From an uncultured Pseudomonadota bacterium (GTDB lineage Bacteria; Pseudomonadota; Gammaproteobacteria; Methylococcales; Methylomonadaceae): a stretch of 57,059 nucleotides of DNA. The notes below the pieces were generated by a model that saw only the letters and a list, made by a program, of their open reading frames with translations, was not told where the DNA came from and searched no databases. The stretch's first letter is position 1. Each line of letters opens with the position of its first letter. Below, in pieces: positions 28,824 to 39,334 of this stretch. A program made the translations under genes and the position numbers. The stretch spans positions 1 through 57,059 of the forward strand of contig CAIQWF010000206.1 in assembly GCA_903875455.1 (NCBI GenBank), given 5' to 3'.

Positions 28824-30539
28824 TTATTCCTCAGTCACTCGATCAACTTCTTCTATGGTGGTAATGCCTTGCATGATTTTCAAAATACCAGACCTTCTTA
28901 AGTCATTTACCCCTTCCTCTATAGATAAGGCAGCAATTTCCATGGCATTCCCTTTTGCTAAAATCAAGGCTTTTAGTCTTTCTGTCATCGGCATAACCTG
29001 ATACATACCAACCCTGCCTTTGTAACCCTCGTTACATTGGTCGCAACCCACCGCCTTATAAATTGTTAATCCTTCCAATTGCTGAGGTGTAAAACCGAAA
29101 TGCAACAAAAACTCATCAGGATAATCGGCTTTAGCCTTGCAGGCATTGCATAGACGCCGTGCTAACCGTTGCGCCATTACCAAGTTTACTGCTGCAACAA
29201 TGTTGAAAGGCTCCAGGCCCATTTGCATTAACCGGTTAATGGTTTGCGGCGCATCGTTGGTATGCAGGGTTGATAACACCATATGTCCGGTTTGCGCTGC
29301 TTTTACCGCGATACTGGCGGTTTCGATATCCCGAATCTCCCCGATCATGATGACATCAGGGTCTTGCCGCAGGAAGGCTTTTAATGCTGAGGCAAAGGTT
29401 AAGCCGGCTTTGGGGTTAACGTTGACCTGGTTAATCCCTTCCACAGTAATCTCAACCGGGTCTTCAGCAGTGGAAATATTGCGGTCTATGGTGTTAATCA
29501 TGTTTAAACCGGTATAGAGCGATACCGTTTTACCGCTACCGGTAGGCCCTGTTACCAACACCAAACCATATGGCCGATTAATTGCACGCACAAACAGTTC
29601 TTGCTGCACCGGTTCAAACCCCAATTTTTCAATCCCAATTGAAGCACTGCTGGGGTCGAGAATCCGCATACAGACTTTTTCGCCAAACAGGGTAGGACAG
29701 GTGTTAATCCGAAAATCAATGGCCTTGGTTTTGGAAAGCTTTAACTTAATCCGTCCGTCTTGCGGCACACGACGCTCAGCAATATCCAGTTTGGACATAA
29801 CCTTAATCCGCGACACTAGTCGTCCGCAAATTGCCAACGGTTTCCGGTCGTATTCAAACAGCATACCGTCGCCACGAAACCGAATCCGAAATATTTTCTC
29901 GTAAGGCTCAAAATGTAAGTCAGATACGCCTTTTTTAATCGCATCCAGCAAGACTTTATTTACATATTTTACAATTGGCGCGTCATCAGGGTCTGAGGTA
30001 TTAAGAATGTCGCCGTCACCTTCACCTTCATCGGCAAACTCCAGATTGCCTAAATCATCATCCAAGCCTGACATACTGGTATCTGAGGCATCCAGAGCTT
30101 TTTCGATAGCTTTGGCTAATTTATTTTCCTCTACCAGAATCGCTTCGGTATTAAGACGGGTGTTGAACTTTATTTCATTTAACGCAACCGTATTGGCCGG
30201 GTCGGAAGTGGCAATATAAAGTTTGTTGCCCCGTTTGAATAAAGGTAAGACGTGATGCTGCTCAATCAGTTTGGGTGTGACCAGAGTCATCGGCAAGGTA
30301 GACAAATCAATCGCATCCAAATCCAGCAGCGGTACCCCAAATTCCAGTGAAGCATGATTTGCTATAATCTGCGCGTCCAGTAGTTTTTTAGACACCAGGT
30401 AGCTTATCAGCGGAACTTTATCTGTCAGTGCCGCCTGCATGTATTTTTGTACATCCACTTCATTTAAATAGCCTTCGCGAATCAGGCTACGCATTAAGCC
30501 GCTTAGCGGTAAATCAGGTTTTGTAGGTGCAGTTGCCAT
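28824..30539 (-). CDS. pilB: Type IV pilus extension ATPase PilB
   Basis: The cytoplasmic GspE/PilB motor that powers pilus extension (571 residues). It has an N-terminal MshEN-like domain, Walker A GPTGSGKT, an Asp box (STAEDPVEITVEGINQVN region), Walker B with DPDVIMIGEIRD, a His box (GHMVLSTLHTNDAP) and the zinc-binding Cys tetrad CNAC...CDQC. It is first in the pilB-pilC-pilD-coaE-zapD run, 209 bp downstream of valS on the same strand. A terminator-like hairpin separates it from valS. Confidence 0.96.
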   Translation of the reverse strand: MATAPTKPDLPLSGLMRSLIREGYLNEVDVQKYMQAALTDKVPLISYLVSKKLLDAQIIANHASLEFGVPLLDLDAIDLSTLPMTLVTPKLIEQHHVLPLFKRGNKLYIATSDPANTVALNEIKFNTRLNTEAILVEENKLAKAIEKALDASDTSMSGLDDDLGNLEFADEGEGDGDILNTSDPDDAPIVKYVNKVLLDAIKKGVSDLHFEPYEKIFRIRFRGDGMLFEYDRKPLAICGRLVSRIKVMSKLDIAERRVPQDGRIKLKLSKTKAIDFRINTCPTLFGEKVCMRILDPSSASIGIEKLGFEPVQQELFVRAINRPYGLVLVTGPTGSGKTVSLYTGLNMINTIDRNISTAEDPVEITVEGINQVNVNPKAGLTFASALKAFLRQDPDVIMIGEIRDIETASIAVKAAQTGHMVLSTLHTNDAPQTINRLMQMGLEPFNIVAAVNLVMAQRLARRLCNACKAKADYPDEFLLHFGFTPQQLEGLTIYKAVGCDQCNEGYKGRVGMYQVMPMTERLKALILAKGNAMEIAALSIEEGVNDLRRSGILKIMQGITTIEEVDRVTEE

Positions 30540-30710
30540 GATGATGTTCTGTATTCAAAGTTTAAGCTAACTATAGATGAAATAATGGGATTGTCCAAGT
30601 CATTGACGGGTAAACATAACAATTTCGATACTCTGGTTTAAAACGCGCTTTTAAAATTCCTATCAATGTTGCTGACAATAGTTTTACAGGCTGTTTATCC
30701 GATTTTAAAG

Positions 30711-30741
30711 GCTGGATTCCCTTGCTTTTTAGGAATCCAGC
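30711..30741. terminator. Hairpin between valS and pilB
   Basis: A perfect 10-bp inverted repeat, GCTGGATTCC (30711-30720) and GGAATCCAGC (30732-30741), has an 11-base loop. It lies just past the valS stop, in the 209-bp gap before pilB. On the plus strand it runs into GATTTTTT. On the minus strand, the direction of valS and pilB, it is flanked by an A/T-rich stretch with only a short T-run. It may terminate valS transcription or may be a REP-like element. Confidence 0.5.
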
Positions 30742-30748
30742 AGATTTT

Positions 30749-33556
30749 TTACAGGGCCTTTATCTTATCAAATTGTTGTTGAAGATTGGCCAAAGATGAT
30801 TCTAGCGCCGCAAGTTTGTTTTTTTCTGCTTCAAGAACCGCAGCTGGAGCTTTATCGACAAAACCAGGATTGTTCAATTTGCCAACAATGCGTGGCAGCT
30901 CTTTATTGATTTTCTGGATTTCTTTTTCCAGCCGCGCCAGTTCGGCCTCTTTGTCAATTAAACCGGCCAGCGGGATTAAAATCTTCATCTCACCGACTAA
31001 CGCCATTGCCGATTCTGGTGCGGTTTCTTCATGCGACAGCCAGTGAATACTTTCCAGTCGGGCGATTTTTTCCAGATAAATCCGATTATGCGCTAATGAA
31101 ACTTTATCTTTAATTGCGCCGTTTTGCACCAGTACCGGTAGCAGTTTTCCGGGGGCGATGTTCATTTCGCCACGGATTTTACGCACTCCCAACACAAACT
31201 TCATCAACCATTCAACTTCAACCATTGCGGTATGCTGAATTTGTGCTTCATCGGCTTTTGGATAAGGCTGCAACATAATGGTCGGTGCCGAAATACCAAC
31301 TAACGGCGCAACCCGTTGCCAGATTTCTTCAGTGATAAAGGGCATTAAAGGATGCAACAGGCGCAGAATATTTTCTAAAACAGTTACTAAGGTTTTGCGG
31401 GTGCCGCGCTGCAAGGCTTCATTGTCGGATTGCAATGCAACTTTAGTCAGTTCCAGATACCAGTCACAGTATTCATTCCAGGTAAATTCGTACAGTAATT
31501 GCGCAGCCAAGTCAAAACGGTAAGTTTCGATAGCCTGGCAAGTTTCGCCAATCACTTGATTGAGTCTTGAAATAATCCAGTGATCAACTTGACTATATTC
31601 ACAAACCCCAGACAATCCGACATCCTGTTCTTCTGTATTCATTAACACATAACGCGCCGCATTCCATAGCTTATTGCAGAAATTACGGTAGCCTTCAGTG
31701 CGGGCCAAATCAAAGCGAATGTCGCGACCGGTGGAAGCCAGCGACGCAAAAGTAAAGCGCAGTGCATCGGTGCCATGAGAAGTAATGCCGTCAGGAAACT
31801 CTTTGCGGGTGGCCAGCTCAATTTTTTTCGCCAGATGCGGCTGCATCATACCCGCCGTACGTTTGGTAACCAGCGTTTCCAAATCAATGCCGTCAATAAT
31901 ATCCAACGGATCAAGAATGTTGCCTTTGGATTTCGACATTTTCTGGCCTTCGGCGTCCCGCACCAAGCCGTGAATATAAACTTCCTTAAACGGCACTTGT
32001 CCCTGAAATTTCAGCCCCATCATAATCATTCTGGCAACCCAGAAGAAAATAATATCGAAACCGGTCACTAACACGCTGGTTGGATAATGTTTGGCCAGTT
32101 CTGGTGTTTTATCCGGCCATCCCAAGGTTGAAAAAGGCCACAACGCAGAAGAAAACCAGGTATCCAGCACGTCTTCGTCCTGCTTTAAGCTGTAGTCAAA
32201 GGGCAGATTATGCTGTTTCCGAATCGCCGATTCAGAACGCCCCACATAAACATTGCCGTGCTCGTCATACCAGGCCGGAATTCGATGTCCCCACCAGATT
32301 TGCCGGGAAATGCACCAATCCTGAATATTGCGCATCCATTCAAAATAAGTGTTTTTCCAGTTATCAGGTACAAATTTAATATCGCCGCTTTCTACTGCCT
32401 CAATAGCCGGTTTGGCCAACGGCGCAACTTTCACATACCATTGGTCGGTTAATAATGGCTCAATCACGGTGCCGGAACGGTCGCCACGCGGCACCATCAA
32501 TTTATGATCTGCAACTTTTTCCAACAGATTCAGGGCTTTTAAATCATCAACAATTTGTTTGCGGGCAGTAAACCGCTCCAAATCATGATACAGCTGTGGA
32601 ATCAGATTATGTTCGTCACTATCATTGTTGCGAATGGTGGCATCAACCGTGAAAATATTAATCAAACCGCCGTGCGGTAAATTGGCAATCGCCGAACTGT
32701 CACGATGCCGAAGCCAGACTTCATAATCATTAAAATCGTGGGCAGGAGTGATTTTTACGCAGCCTGTTCCAAATTCAGGATCAACATAGTCGTCGGCAAT
32801 AATGGGAATGAAACGCCCGGTCAGGGGAATTTCCACCAGTTCGCCAATTAAATGTTTATAGCGCTCATCACTGGGGTGAATCGCAATCGCCGCATCACCA
32901 AGCATGGTTTCCGGGCGGGTGGTGGCGACAATTAAATGGCCGGTGCCGTTGGAAAGCGGATAACGGATATGCCACATAAATCCATTTTCTTCTTCGGATA
33001 GTACTTCCAGATCAGAGACTGCGGTGTGCAAAACCGGATCCCAATTTACCAAACGTTTGCCGCGATAAATCAGTCCCTCTTCATAGAGACGGATAAATAC
33101 TTCCTGCACCGCATCGGACATGCCATCGTCCATGGTAAAGCGTTCGCGATTCCAGTCTAAAGAAGAGCCCATTCGCCGCAATTGCTGAGTAATCGTGCCG
33201 CCGGACTGTTTTTTCCATTCCCAGATTTTTTCTACGAACGCCTCGCGTCCGTAATAATGACGGCTTTTACCTTCGGCATTGGCTAAACGCTCCACCACCA
33301 TTTGCGTGGCAATCCCCGCATGGTCCGTTCCTGCTTGCCAAAGAGTGCTACGGCCTTGCATCCGATGATAACGGATCAAGGCATCCATAATGGTGTCCTG
33401 AAACGCATGACCCATATGCAGGCTGCCGGTGACATTCGGCGGCGGAATCATAATGCAGTACGACTCACCCTCAGCACTGGGGGCAAAATAGCCTCGTTCT
33501 TCCCAAGTTTGATACCAGCGTTGTTCGATTGAATGCGGAGAGTAGGTTTTTTCCAT
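30749..33556 (-). CDS. valS: Valyl-tRNA synthetase
   Basis: A class I aminoacyl-tRNA synthetase charging tRNA-Val in the cytoplasm; 935 residues, close to the bacterial norm. The HIGH motif appears as [15 protein letters not shown], the KMSKS motif as [10 protein letters not shown], and the editing (CP1) domain contains [10 protein letters not shown]. The C-terminus ends in the ValS coiled-coil arm (from about residue 865). It is the distal gene of the pepA-holC-valS arrangement, although two accessory genes now separate it from holC. Confidence 0.97.
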   Translation of the reverse strand: MEKTYSPHSIEQRWYQTWEERGYFAPSAEGESYCIMIPPPNVTGSLHMGHAFQDTIMDALIRYHRMQGRSTLWQAGTDHAGIATQMVVERLANAEGKSRHYYGREAFVEKIWEWKKQSGGTITQQLRRMGSSLDWNRERFTMDDGMSDAVQEVFIRLYEEGLIYRGKRLVNWDPVLHTAVSDLEVLSEEENGFMWHIRYPLSNGTGHLIVATTRPETMLGDAAIAIHPSDERYKHLIGELVEIPLTGRFIPIIADDYVDPEFGTGCVKITPAHDFNDYEVWLRHRDSSAIANLPHGGLINIFTVDATIRNNDSDEHNLIPQLYHDLERFTARKQIVDDLKALNLLEKVADHKLMVPRGDRSGTVIEPLLTDQWYVKVAPLAKPAIEAVESGDIKFVPDNWKNTYFEWMRNIQDWCISRQIWWGHRIPAWYDEHGNVYVGRSESAIRKQHNLPFDYSLKQDEDVLDTWFSSALWPFSTLGWPDKTPELAKHYPTSVLVTGFDIIFFWVARMIMMGLKFQGQVPFKEVYIHGLVRDAEGQKMSKSKGNILDPLDIIDGIDLETLVTKRTAGMMQPHLAKKIELATRKEFPDGITSHGTDALRFTFASLASTGRDIRFDLARTEGYRNFCNKLWNAARYVLMNTEEQDVGLSGVCEYSQVDHWIISRLNQVIGETCQAIETYRFDLAAQLLYEFTWNEYCDWYLELTKVALQSDNEALQRGTRKTLVTVLENILRLLHPLMPFITEEIWQRVAPLVGISAPTIMLQPYPKADEAQIQHTAMVEVEWLMKFVLGVRKIRGEMNIAPGKLLPVLVQNGAIKDKVSLAHNRIYLEKIARLESIHWLSHEETAPESAMALVGEMKILIPLAGLIDKEAELARLEKEIQKINKELPRIVGKLNNPGFVDKAPAAVLEAEKNKLAALESSLANLQQQFDKIKAL

Positions 33557-33586
33557 AATGCAGGTCTGTTTTTTATAAATTTGTTA

Positions 33587-33624
33587 ATTATATTTGGACT
33601 GGGTAGAGCGAAAGTAAAACCCAG
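33587..33624 (-). promoter_or_regulatory. Possible valS promoter and upstream hairpin
   Basis: On the minus strand, between the HEPN gene stop (33655) and the valS start (33556), a hairpin with arms CTGGGT/ACCCAG (33599-33604 and 33619-33624) is followed by a perfect TATAAT (33592-33587). No good -35 is seen at 17 bp. Together these hint that valS keeps its own transcription start despite the insertion upstream. Confidence 0.3.
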
Positions 33625-33654
33625 CAAAAATCAATGTTAAAAGTCTGTTATAGC

Positions 33655-34515
33655 TTAATTTATTGCAAACTCACGGAATGACAAGTTATTGCTGTTTCTT
33701 AGGTCAATCAAATCTACACTGTGAATATAAAGATTTATCCAACCATTTTTGTCACTATCAATTTTATCAAAGTTCTTTAACAGAAATGCTGTAGGAACTT
33801 TAAATACTCGAAAGTTTTTGTTTTCGTAGTCCAGTGCGCCAACCAAAATAATAAACTCATTTGACTTTAAATTATCCTCAGAAAAATTAAACCACCAATT
33901 ATCAAGATAGTTTTTCTTTTCATTTTTTTCATACATTCGGCTTGCTGTTATCTTGTATTTTAAAAACTCAGGAAAATTCTTAGTTAGAAATGGCTTAGTA
34001 TTTACTCGGAGTTTTGCTTTAGCTAAAGGGGATTGGGAAGGCAAAGATTTAGCCTTTGTGTTTATTGGTGAAGCAGGGCTTGCTAATTTATTGAAAAGTA
34101 CTTTTTTCTGGTTGCTTACTATTGCAAGTTTGTCTTGAGATGTTTCAAAAGCTTTCAACAATCTTTCGATAGTATCTACATATCTATAACAAGTTTCATC
34201 ATCTATTCCATCTACTGAAGCATGGGCTAATGTATTGCGAATATGTTGTGCCTCTTTAAGCCAAGTACGGACGATTGTCTCAAAACTATAAAACTCGGAA
34301 AGAATATTCCAGTTTTGTTCTGCAATCCTCAGAAGTGCCGCTAAATCAAATTGCTCAAGTGAATCTGGCTGATATTTACGAGCAAAACGCTGTTGATCAA
34401 AAGTTAATTTTTCAATAACTAACAATCTCCACCAATCAGATGATATTTTAGGAAGCACGAGTTTAAGAACATCAATTAATTGCTGTGTCAGAATTTTAAG
34501 GGCTTCTGCTTCCAT
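33655..34515 (-). CDS. HEPN-domain protein (Swt1-like HEPN) with an unassigned C-terminal domain
   Basis: The product is 286 residues. The N-terminal ~130 residues form an alpha-helical domain with the HEPN ribonuclease signature RN-x3-H (Arg93, Asn94, His98 in RNTLAH), preceded by a WWRLLVIEKL helix that resembles the Swt1-type HEPN group. A basic linker (about 135-170) follows, then a C-terminal alpha/beta region with many aromatics (DNWWFNFSE, EFIILVGALDY, FRVFKVPTAFLL) that I cannot assign. HEPN domains are common RNase effectors in defence and toxin systems. That role here is inference. It lies between a DUF29 gene and valS, on the same strand, inside an otherwise conserved operon, and looks more A/T-rich than its neighbours. 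Confidence 0.7.
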   Translation of the reverse strand: MEAEALKILTQQLIDVLKLVLPKISSDWWRLLVIEKLTFDQQRFARKYQPDSLEQFDLAALLRIAEQNWNILSEFYSFETIVRTWLKEAQHIRNTLAHASVDGIDDETCYRYVDTIERLLKAFETSQDKLAIVSNQKKVLFNKLASPASPINTKAKSLPSQSPLAKAKLRVNTKPFLTKNFPEFLKYKITASRMYEKNEKKNYLDNWWFNFSEDNLKSNEFIILVGALDYENKNFRVFKVPTAFLLKNFDKIDSDKNGWINLYIHSVDLIDLRNSNNLSFREFAIN

Positions 34516-34591
34516 AAAATAATTCTTAAAGTGTTGTAGTGGCTAGTGCACAGATGACTCAAATAGAGCATATTTTTTAAAGAAGATTTAT

Positions 34592-35032
34592 TTAGCTTGG
34601 TAAAAACTCAAAATCAAACAATTGCTCTATTGTGTAAGGGCAACTTTCTGGAAAAGTCGATATGGGTAGTTTGGTTTCAACAGTCGCGTAACGTTTGGCA
34701 TAAGCATAACAATCATCAACACGTTGCTGATATTGATATTTCAAACTGGGATTTTGTTTTAAAATTTTATCAATGCCAATGCGTTGTTTGCCAATTGATT
34801 TTTGCCAACTGCTGCCTTTTCGTTCCGGTTGAAACTGCCATTTCAATAAATGCAACATTAACTCAATTAAACGACTTTCTAATGCGTTTCGCTCACTTGC
34901 CCCCATGCTTTCAACTTCCTCGGCTAAATGCTCAACATCAATTTTGTCAAATTGCTTGGCTTTAATCAGTTGCGCCATTTCCAAAGCCCAAGCATAAAAA
35001 TCGGTTTCATAAAGCGTTGCTAAACTAGACAT
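34592..35032 (-). CDS. DUF29 family protein
   Basis: A 146-residue protein with the DUF29 pattern: LYETDFYAWALEMAQLIK at the N-terminus, then DVEHLAEEVESMG, a segment around LLKWQFQPERKGSSW, and a Tyr/Ala-rich end. DUF29 proteins are common in cyanobacteria and other environmental bacteria, often in multiple copies or near mobile or toxin-antitoxin loci, and have no established function. It is 12 bp downstream of holC and 76 bp upstream of the HEPN gene on the same strand. Confidence 0.8.
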   Translation of the reverse strand: MSSLATLYETDFYAWALEMAQLIKAKQFDKIDVEHLAEEVESMGASERNALESRLIELMLHLLKWQFQPERKGSSWQKSIGKQRIGIDKILKQNPSLKYQYQQRVDDCYAYAKRYATVETKLPISTFPESCPYTIEQLFDFEFLPS

Positions 35033-35044
35033 AATCCAACCTCA

Positions 35045-35485
35045 TTAAATGTGATGCGTTATTGGCTCAATCCCCAATCGTTTGTACTGACGAAATCGCT
35101 CCCGGCCCATCGCCTTAATTTGCTCATCATTATCCAGAATTTCTAAAAGCCGCTCTGTGTTACTTAAATCAACCGGAGGCTGGTTTGCCAAATTCAGGAT
35201 GGTTGTTTGCCATTGCGCGGGTGCAGGTTGATGGCCAATTAATACCGTATTCGGAAACTGCGGCAACTCATTCTGATAGATTTGATGCGGAATAAAACTG
35301 TTTTGCCGATATGTCCACAACAATTCATCTATCGTATGACTTTGCTGCGGCGAATCAGTCTGGACATAACAAAAACTGCCTTTGCGATAAGCGGTTTCAA
35401 TCAACTTGCAGGCGAAACGATACCGCTCCTGCATCCCAGCCGTTGATAAAACATAAAAACTAATCTGAGTTTCAGCCATGAGCAC
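35045..35485 (-). CDS. holC: DNA polymerase III chi subunit
   Basis: HolC (146 residues) links the clamp loader to SSB at the replication fork. The N-terminal strand QISFYVLSTAG, the region KLIETAYRKGSFCYVQTDSP and the LLWTYRQNSFIPHQI segment match the family. The start may be either Met1 or Met3 (MAETQISFY). It overlaps the pepA end by 14 bp, as in the conserved pepA-holC pair. In E. coli valS comes next; here a DUF29 and a HEPN gene intervene. Confidence 0.9.
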   Translation of the reverse strand: MLMAETQISFYVLSTAGMQERYRFACKLIETAYRKGSFCYVQTDSPQQSHTIDELLWTYRQNSFIPHQIYQNELPQFPNTVLIGHQPAPAQWQTTILNLANQPPVDLSNTERLLEILDNDEQIKAMGRERFRQYKRLGIEPITHHI

Positions 35486-36959
35486 GATTAAGCAAATATT
35501 GCATTAATAAAGCGACAGGACGGCCTGTTGCACCTTTATGACTTCCGGTGCGCCATGCGGTGCCGGCAATATCCAGATGCGCCCAGCGATAGTCTTCAGC
35601 AAAACGGGACAGGAAACAGGCGGCGGTAATGGTTCCGGCATCGCGGCCACCGACATTCGCCAAATCGGCAAAATTGGACTTTAACTGCTCTTGATACTCT
35701 TCCCACAACGGCAAACGCCAAACACTATCACAGGCGGTTTCGCTGGCATGGAGCAAGGCATCGCATAATTCATCATCATTGCCCAACAAACCGCTGGCAA
35801 CCCGACCTAGCGCAATTAAACAGGCGCCGGTTAAAGTCGCCAAATCAATCACCACGTCAGGGTGAAACTTTTCTGCATAAGTCAGAGTGTCACACAATAA
35901 CAACCGACCTTCGGCATCAGTATTCAACACTTCAATAGTTTTGCCGGACATGCTGGTGACAATGTCGCCGGGTTTGTTGGCATCACCATCCGGCATGTTT
36001 TCAGAACTGGGCACCAGTCCAACGATGTTTAACGGCAACGCCAGTTGCGCTGCGGCTTGCAAAACGCTGATAACCGTGGCACCGCCGCACATGTCATATT
36101 TCATTTCATCCATGCCTGCGCCTGCCTTCAACGACACGCCGCCAGAGTCAAAAGTCAGACCTTTGCCAATTAATACAATCGGTTTGGCCTGTGCTGCACC
36201 GCCCTGATAATGCAAACAGATTAATTTCGCTGGTTGCCTGCTACCGCGAGAGACTGATAACAAAGCGCCCATTCCCAGTTTGTGCATATCGGATTCTTCC
36301 AGAATCTCGACATTCATATTAGCGAAACTATCTGCAATTTTAACGGCTTGGTGCGCTAAATAAGTTGGGGTGCAAATATTACCGGGCAAATCAGCCATCA
36401 GTTTGGTGGAATCAACTGCTGCCGCAATTGCAATGCCTTGAGCCAGTCCGGTCTGTGCCTGTTTTTTTAGTTCTTCCGGGGCGCTGATTTCTACTTTTTG
36501 CAAAGTAATAGCGGTCGGCTTTATGCTTTTGGTTTCGCTATATTGATAAACCGCATCATTAAACACTTCCACAATCTGGCGGATTTTCCATTCCCAGTCG
36601 GCGTTTTTTAACTCAACTTCGGCTAAAGCACAGCTAACTGAAGTGACTGACGTGGTTTTAATGACTTTTACCGCTGCGGCCAAGGCTTTGCGGTATAGTT
36701 TGGGAGAGATTTTATCCGCATCACCCAAACCGACAAGCAACACCCGCTGCAAATGGCTGTCCGGCACAATATTAATTAACAGGGTTTCACTGTTTTTGCC
36801 TTTAATATCACCTCGTTCAACCAAATTGCTAATCAATTGGTGAGTGCTATTGTCAATCACGGTTGCTGATGGCGTAAATTGACGATTGGTATAAATACCA
36901 ACAATAACGCAATCAGTTTCTGTTTTGTCTAATGCCCGGCTTTCTATAGAATAGTCCAT
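35472..36959 (-). CDS. pepA: Leucyl aminopeptidase PepA
   Basis: A cytoplasmic M17 zinc/manganese aminopeptidase (495 residues). The catalytic C-terminal domain has GKGLTFDSGG (Lys and Asp ligands), KYDMCGGA and the signature NTDAEGRL. The N-terminal macro-like domain precedes it. E. coli PepA is also a DNA-binding accessory factor in Xer recombination, but whether this one is cannot be told. It heads the minus-strand pepA-holC block, divergent from lptF across 138 bp. Confidence 0.96.
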   Translation of the reverse strand: MDYSIESRALDKTETDCVIVGIYTNRQFTPSATVIDNSTHQLISNLVERGDIKGKNSETLLINIVPDSHLQRVLLVGLGDADKISPKLYRKALAAAVKVIKTTSVTSVSCALAEVELKNADWEWKIRQIVEVFNDAVYQYSETKSIKPTAITLQKVEISAPEELKKQAQTGLAQGIAIAAAVDSTKLMADLPGNICTPTYLAHQAVKIADSFANMNVEILEESDMHKLGMGALLSVSRGSRQPAKLICLHYQGGAAQAKPIVLIGKGLTFDSGGVSLKAGAGMDEMKYDMCGGATVISVLQAAAQLALPLNIVGLVPSSENMPDGDANKPGDIVTSMSGKTIEVLNTDAEGRLLLCDTLTYAEKFHPDVVIDLATLTGACLIALGRVASGLLGNDDELCDALLHASETACDSVWRLPLWEEYQEQLKSNFADLANVGGRDAGTITAACFLSRFAEDYRWAHLDIAGTAWRTGSHKGATGRPVALLMQYLLNRAHG

Positions 36960-37097
36960 GTTCGTGAGGTGCTTTAATATAAATGGTGAAAGTTAAACGA
37001 GGTTTGAAATAAAAATTCTGGCTGTTGTTTAGCGTTGTTATAAAATCAAATCCCTAATGTGTAATTATACATCAGTATTTTATGTGAGGAGAGTCGC

Positions 37098-38234
37098 TTG
37101 GCTATAGAGTTGGAAAAAAGGCAAAACCGCAAATCTTACCGTTTTTTCAGAATTCTGGACCGGATGGTGGCGTGGGATTTGTTAAAAACCGTTGTCGCTG
37201 TCTTATCGGTGATTGTGATTATTATTGTCAGTCGCAAGTTCATCAAAATTCTGGCACTGGCGATTGACGGCGCTATTTCCGGTGAAACGGCAATGAATAT
37301 TCTAGGTTTAAAAACCATTGTCGTGATTGTCAACTTCTTGCCCGCCGCAATTTTTATGGCCATCCTGATGGTACTGGGCAGAATGTATAAAGAGCAGGAA
37401 ATGTCAGCGATTGCCTCAGCGGGCGGTGGTGCCATGACTTTGTATCGCGCCGTGTTTTTATTGATTATGCCGCTAAGCGTGGTCACAGGCGGATTGTCGC
37501 TGTATGCCGCGCCATGGGCCGAAGCACAAATGTTGTTACTCACCAGCAAGGATATGGAAACTGCTGATTTAAGAGGGATTGCCGCCGGACGTTTTACCGA
37601 ATACAGTCACGGCGACCTGATTTTTTACACTGAAGAAATAGACTCTCACCTTGGAATGCACAATATTTTCATTCAGGACCGCCAGCATGGTGAACCTAAC
37701 ATCATCAGCGCCAAACGCGGGGTATTAAAAGAACTGCCAACCGGTAAATATGTGGTGCTGGAAAATGGGGAACGCAGCCAGGGCATTCCCGGCACCGGCA
37801 ATTTTATTTTGGAAACCTTTAACGAATATGCCGCCCGCATCGACACCAAAACCACGCCGGTCAATTACAGCCTTGAAGCTCTTGATACCCGGGATTTACT
37901 GGAGTCCGACAAAATCGCTGAGCAGGTGGAATTGCAAAAACGCTTTTCACCGCCGTTAAGTGTGCTGTTTTTAAGTTTTCTCGCCGTGCCTTTAGCCAAA
38001 CTTTCACCACGCGGCGGCGTTTATGGCAGCCTGATTTTTGCCTTTTTGATTTATTTTATCTACGGCAACATCAGCCAGGTTAATCGCAGCTGGATGCTGC
38101 ACGAAGCCATTCCGCTGTGGTTAGGTTATGTTTGGGTACCTGTGTTTTTGCTTTCACTCGGAACCACACTTTTGGTCAGGGTCTATGGTTTACGCTGGAT
38201 ACTGCAAAATCTTGGCGCAGGGAAAACAGCATGA
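37098..38234 (+). CDS. lptF: LPS export ABC transporter permease LptF
   Basis: One half of the LptB2FG inner-membrane complex that extracts lipopolysaccharide. The protein is 378 residues with six membrane segments (for example VIVNFLPAAIFMAILMVLG and the C-terminal LGYVWVPVFLLSLGTTLLV) and a periplasmic beta-jellyroll in the middle. The start is TTG at 37098, supported by a strong GAGGAG ribosome-binding site at 37086-37091 ahead of it. It overlaps lptG by four bases (ATGA). Confidence 0.94.
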   Translation: MAIELEKRQNRKSYRFFRILDRMVAWDLLKTVVAVLSVIVIIIVSRKFIKILALAIDGAISGETAMNILGLKTIVVIVNFLPAAIFMAILMVLGRMYKEQEMSAIASAGGGAMTLYRAVFLLIMPLSVVTGGLSLYAAPWAEAQMLLLTSKDMETADLRGIAAGRFTEYSHGDLIFYTEEIDSHLGMHNIFIQDRQHGEPNIISAKRGVLKELPTGKYVVLENGERSQGIPGTGNFILETFNEYAARIDTKTTPVNYSLEALDTRDLLESDKIAEQVELQKRFSPPLSVLFLSFLAVPLAKLSPRGGVYGSLIFAFLIYFIYGNISQVNRSWMLHEAIPLWLGYVWVPVFLLSLGTTLLVRVYGLRWILQNLGAGKTA

Positions 38235-39301
38235 ACATCTTAACCGCTTATATTGTCAAAGAAGTTTTAAAAGGCTCGTTCCTGGCACTGTTATTGTTAT
38301 TAACCCTGTTTAATTTGTACACTCTCAGCGATGAGTTGAAAGATTTGGGTAAAGGCAGTTATCAGCTACGCGAAATTTTCACCTATATTGCCTTAACAAC
38401 CCCGACGATTTTTTACGACCTGGTACCCTCTGCCGCTTTAATCGGCAGTATTTTTGTGTTGGGGGCTATGGCAAATAACAGTGAAATTATCGCCATGCGG
38501 GCGGCGGGGCTGTCAATATTTGCCATTATCCGTGCGGTGATGCTGGCGGGTGTGATTTTAGTCAGCGTTTCAATTGCGGTGGGAGAGTTTGTTGCTCCCG
38601 ATACCGATCGTGCGGCACAGGCATTGAGAACAAAGGCTCAGAACAATCGGGTAGTAATGAGAACAAAATACGGCATCTGGCTGAGAGAAGGCAATAGTTT
38701 TATAAACATTCGTAATATTGAAGAAAAATCCCGGTTTGCCGATATAAGTTACTATGAGTTGGATAAAGATCGTCATCTTACCGAGGTAAAGCACGCGCAA
38801 ACCGGCAAGTTTATCGGTGACAAGCAGTGGCAATTAGAAAATGTGCAAAGCACCCAGTTATTTGCAAGCAGTGTCAAAGCCCGCAGCGACAAGCAGGATT
38901 ATTGGAAAACTTCTATTGCCCCGGAGTTGTTGAGCATTGTGGTTGAAACCTCGACAAATCTTTCTTCTGTCGACTTGGCTAAATATATCGACTTTTTGAA
39001 ACGCAACAATCAAAAATCGCAGGTTTTTGAGGCGGCATTCTGGGCAAGAATATTGAATCCGTTTGTGACCTTTGTGATGCTGCTGCTTTCTACCCCGTTT
39101 GTGATTGGGATAAAACGAGGAACCGGGGTTGGCGGGCGCTTGCTGATCGGCATCGTGATCGGATTAGGTTTTAATATTTTGGATCAAATTGTCAGTCACT
39201 TGGGGATAGTTTATAACCTTAATCCGCTGCTGATGGCGGCATTGCCCAGCACACTGGTTTTAATTGCCGCCTCTTACGTCATTAATCGCCTTAAAACATA
39301 A
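38231..39301 (+). CDS. lptG: LPS export ABC transporter permease LptG
   Basis: Partner of LptF in the LPS extractor (356 residues). The ATG at 38231 overlaps the lptF stop and gives the typical N-terminus MNILTAYIVKEVLKGSF. A longer reading from 38117 lies inside lptF and is rejected. Six membrane segments and the central periplasmic domain are seen; PFVIGIKRGTGVGGRLLIG near the C-terminal membrane region is family-typical. It ends 119 bp before the convergent corA-like gene. Confidence 0.95.
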   Translation: MNILTAYIVKEVLKGSFLALLLLLTLFNLYTLSDELKDLGKGSYQLREIFTYIALTTPTIFYDLVPSAALIGSIFVLGAMANNSEIIAMRAAGLSIFAIIRAVMLAGVILVSVSIAVGEFVAPDTDRAAQALRTKAQNNRVVMRTKYGIWLREGNSFINIRNIEEKSRFADISYYELDKDRHLTEVKHAQTGKFIGDKQWQLENVQSTQLFASSVKARSDKQDYWKTSIAPELLSIVVETSTNLSSVDLAKYIDFLKRNNQKSQVFEAAFWARILNPFVTFVMLLLSTPFVIGIKRGTGVGGRLLIGIVIGLGFNILDQIVSHLGIVYNLNPLLMAALPSTLVLIAASYVINRLKT

Positions 39302-39334
39302 TACAAAAGTTCTTCGGTATTTAGTTGCTAGGCC

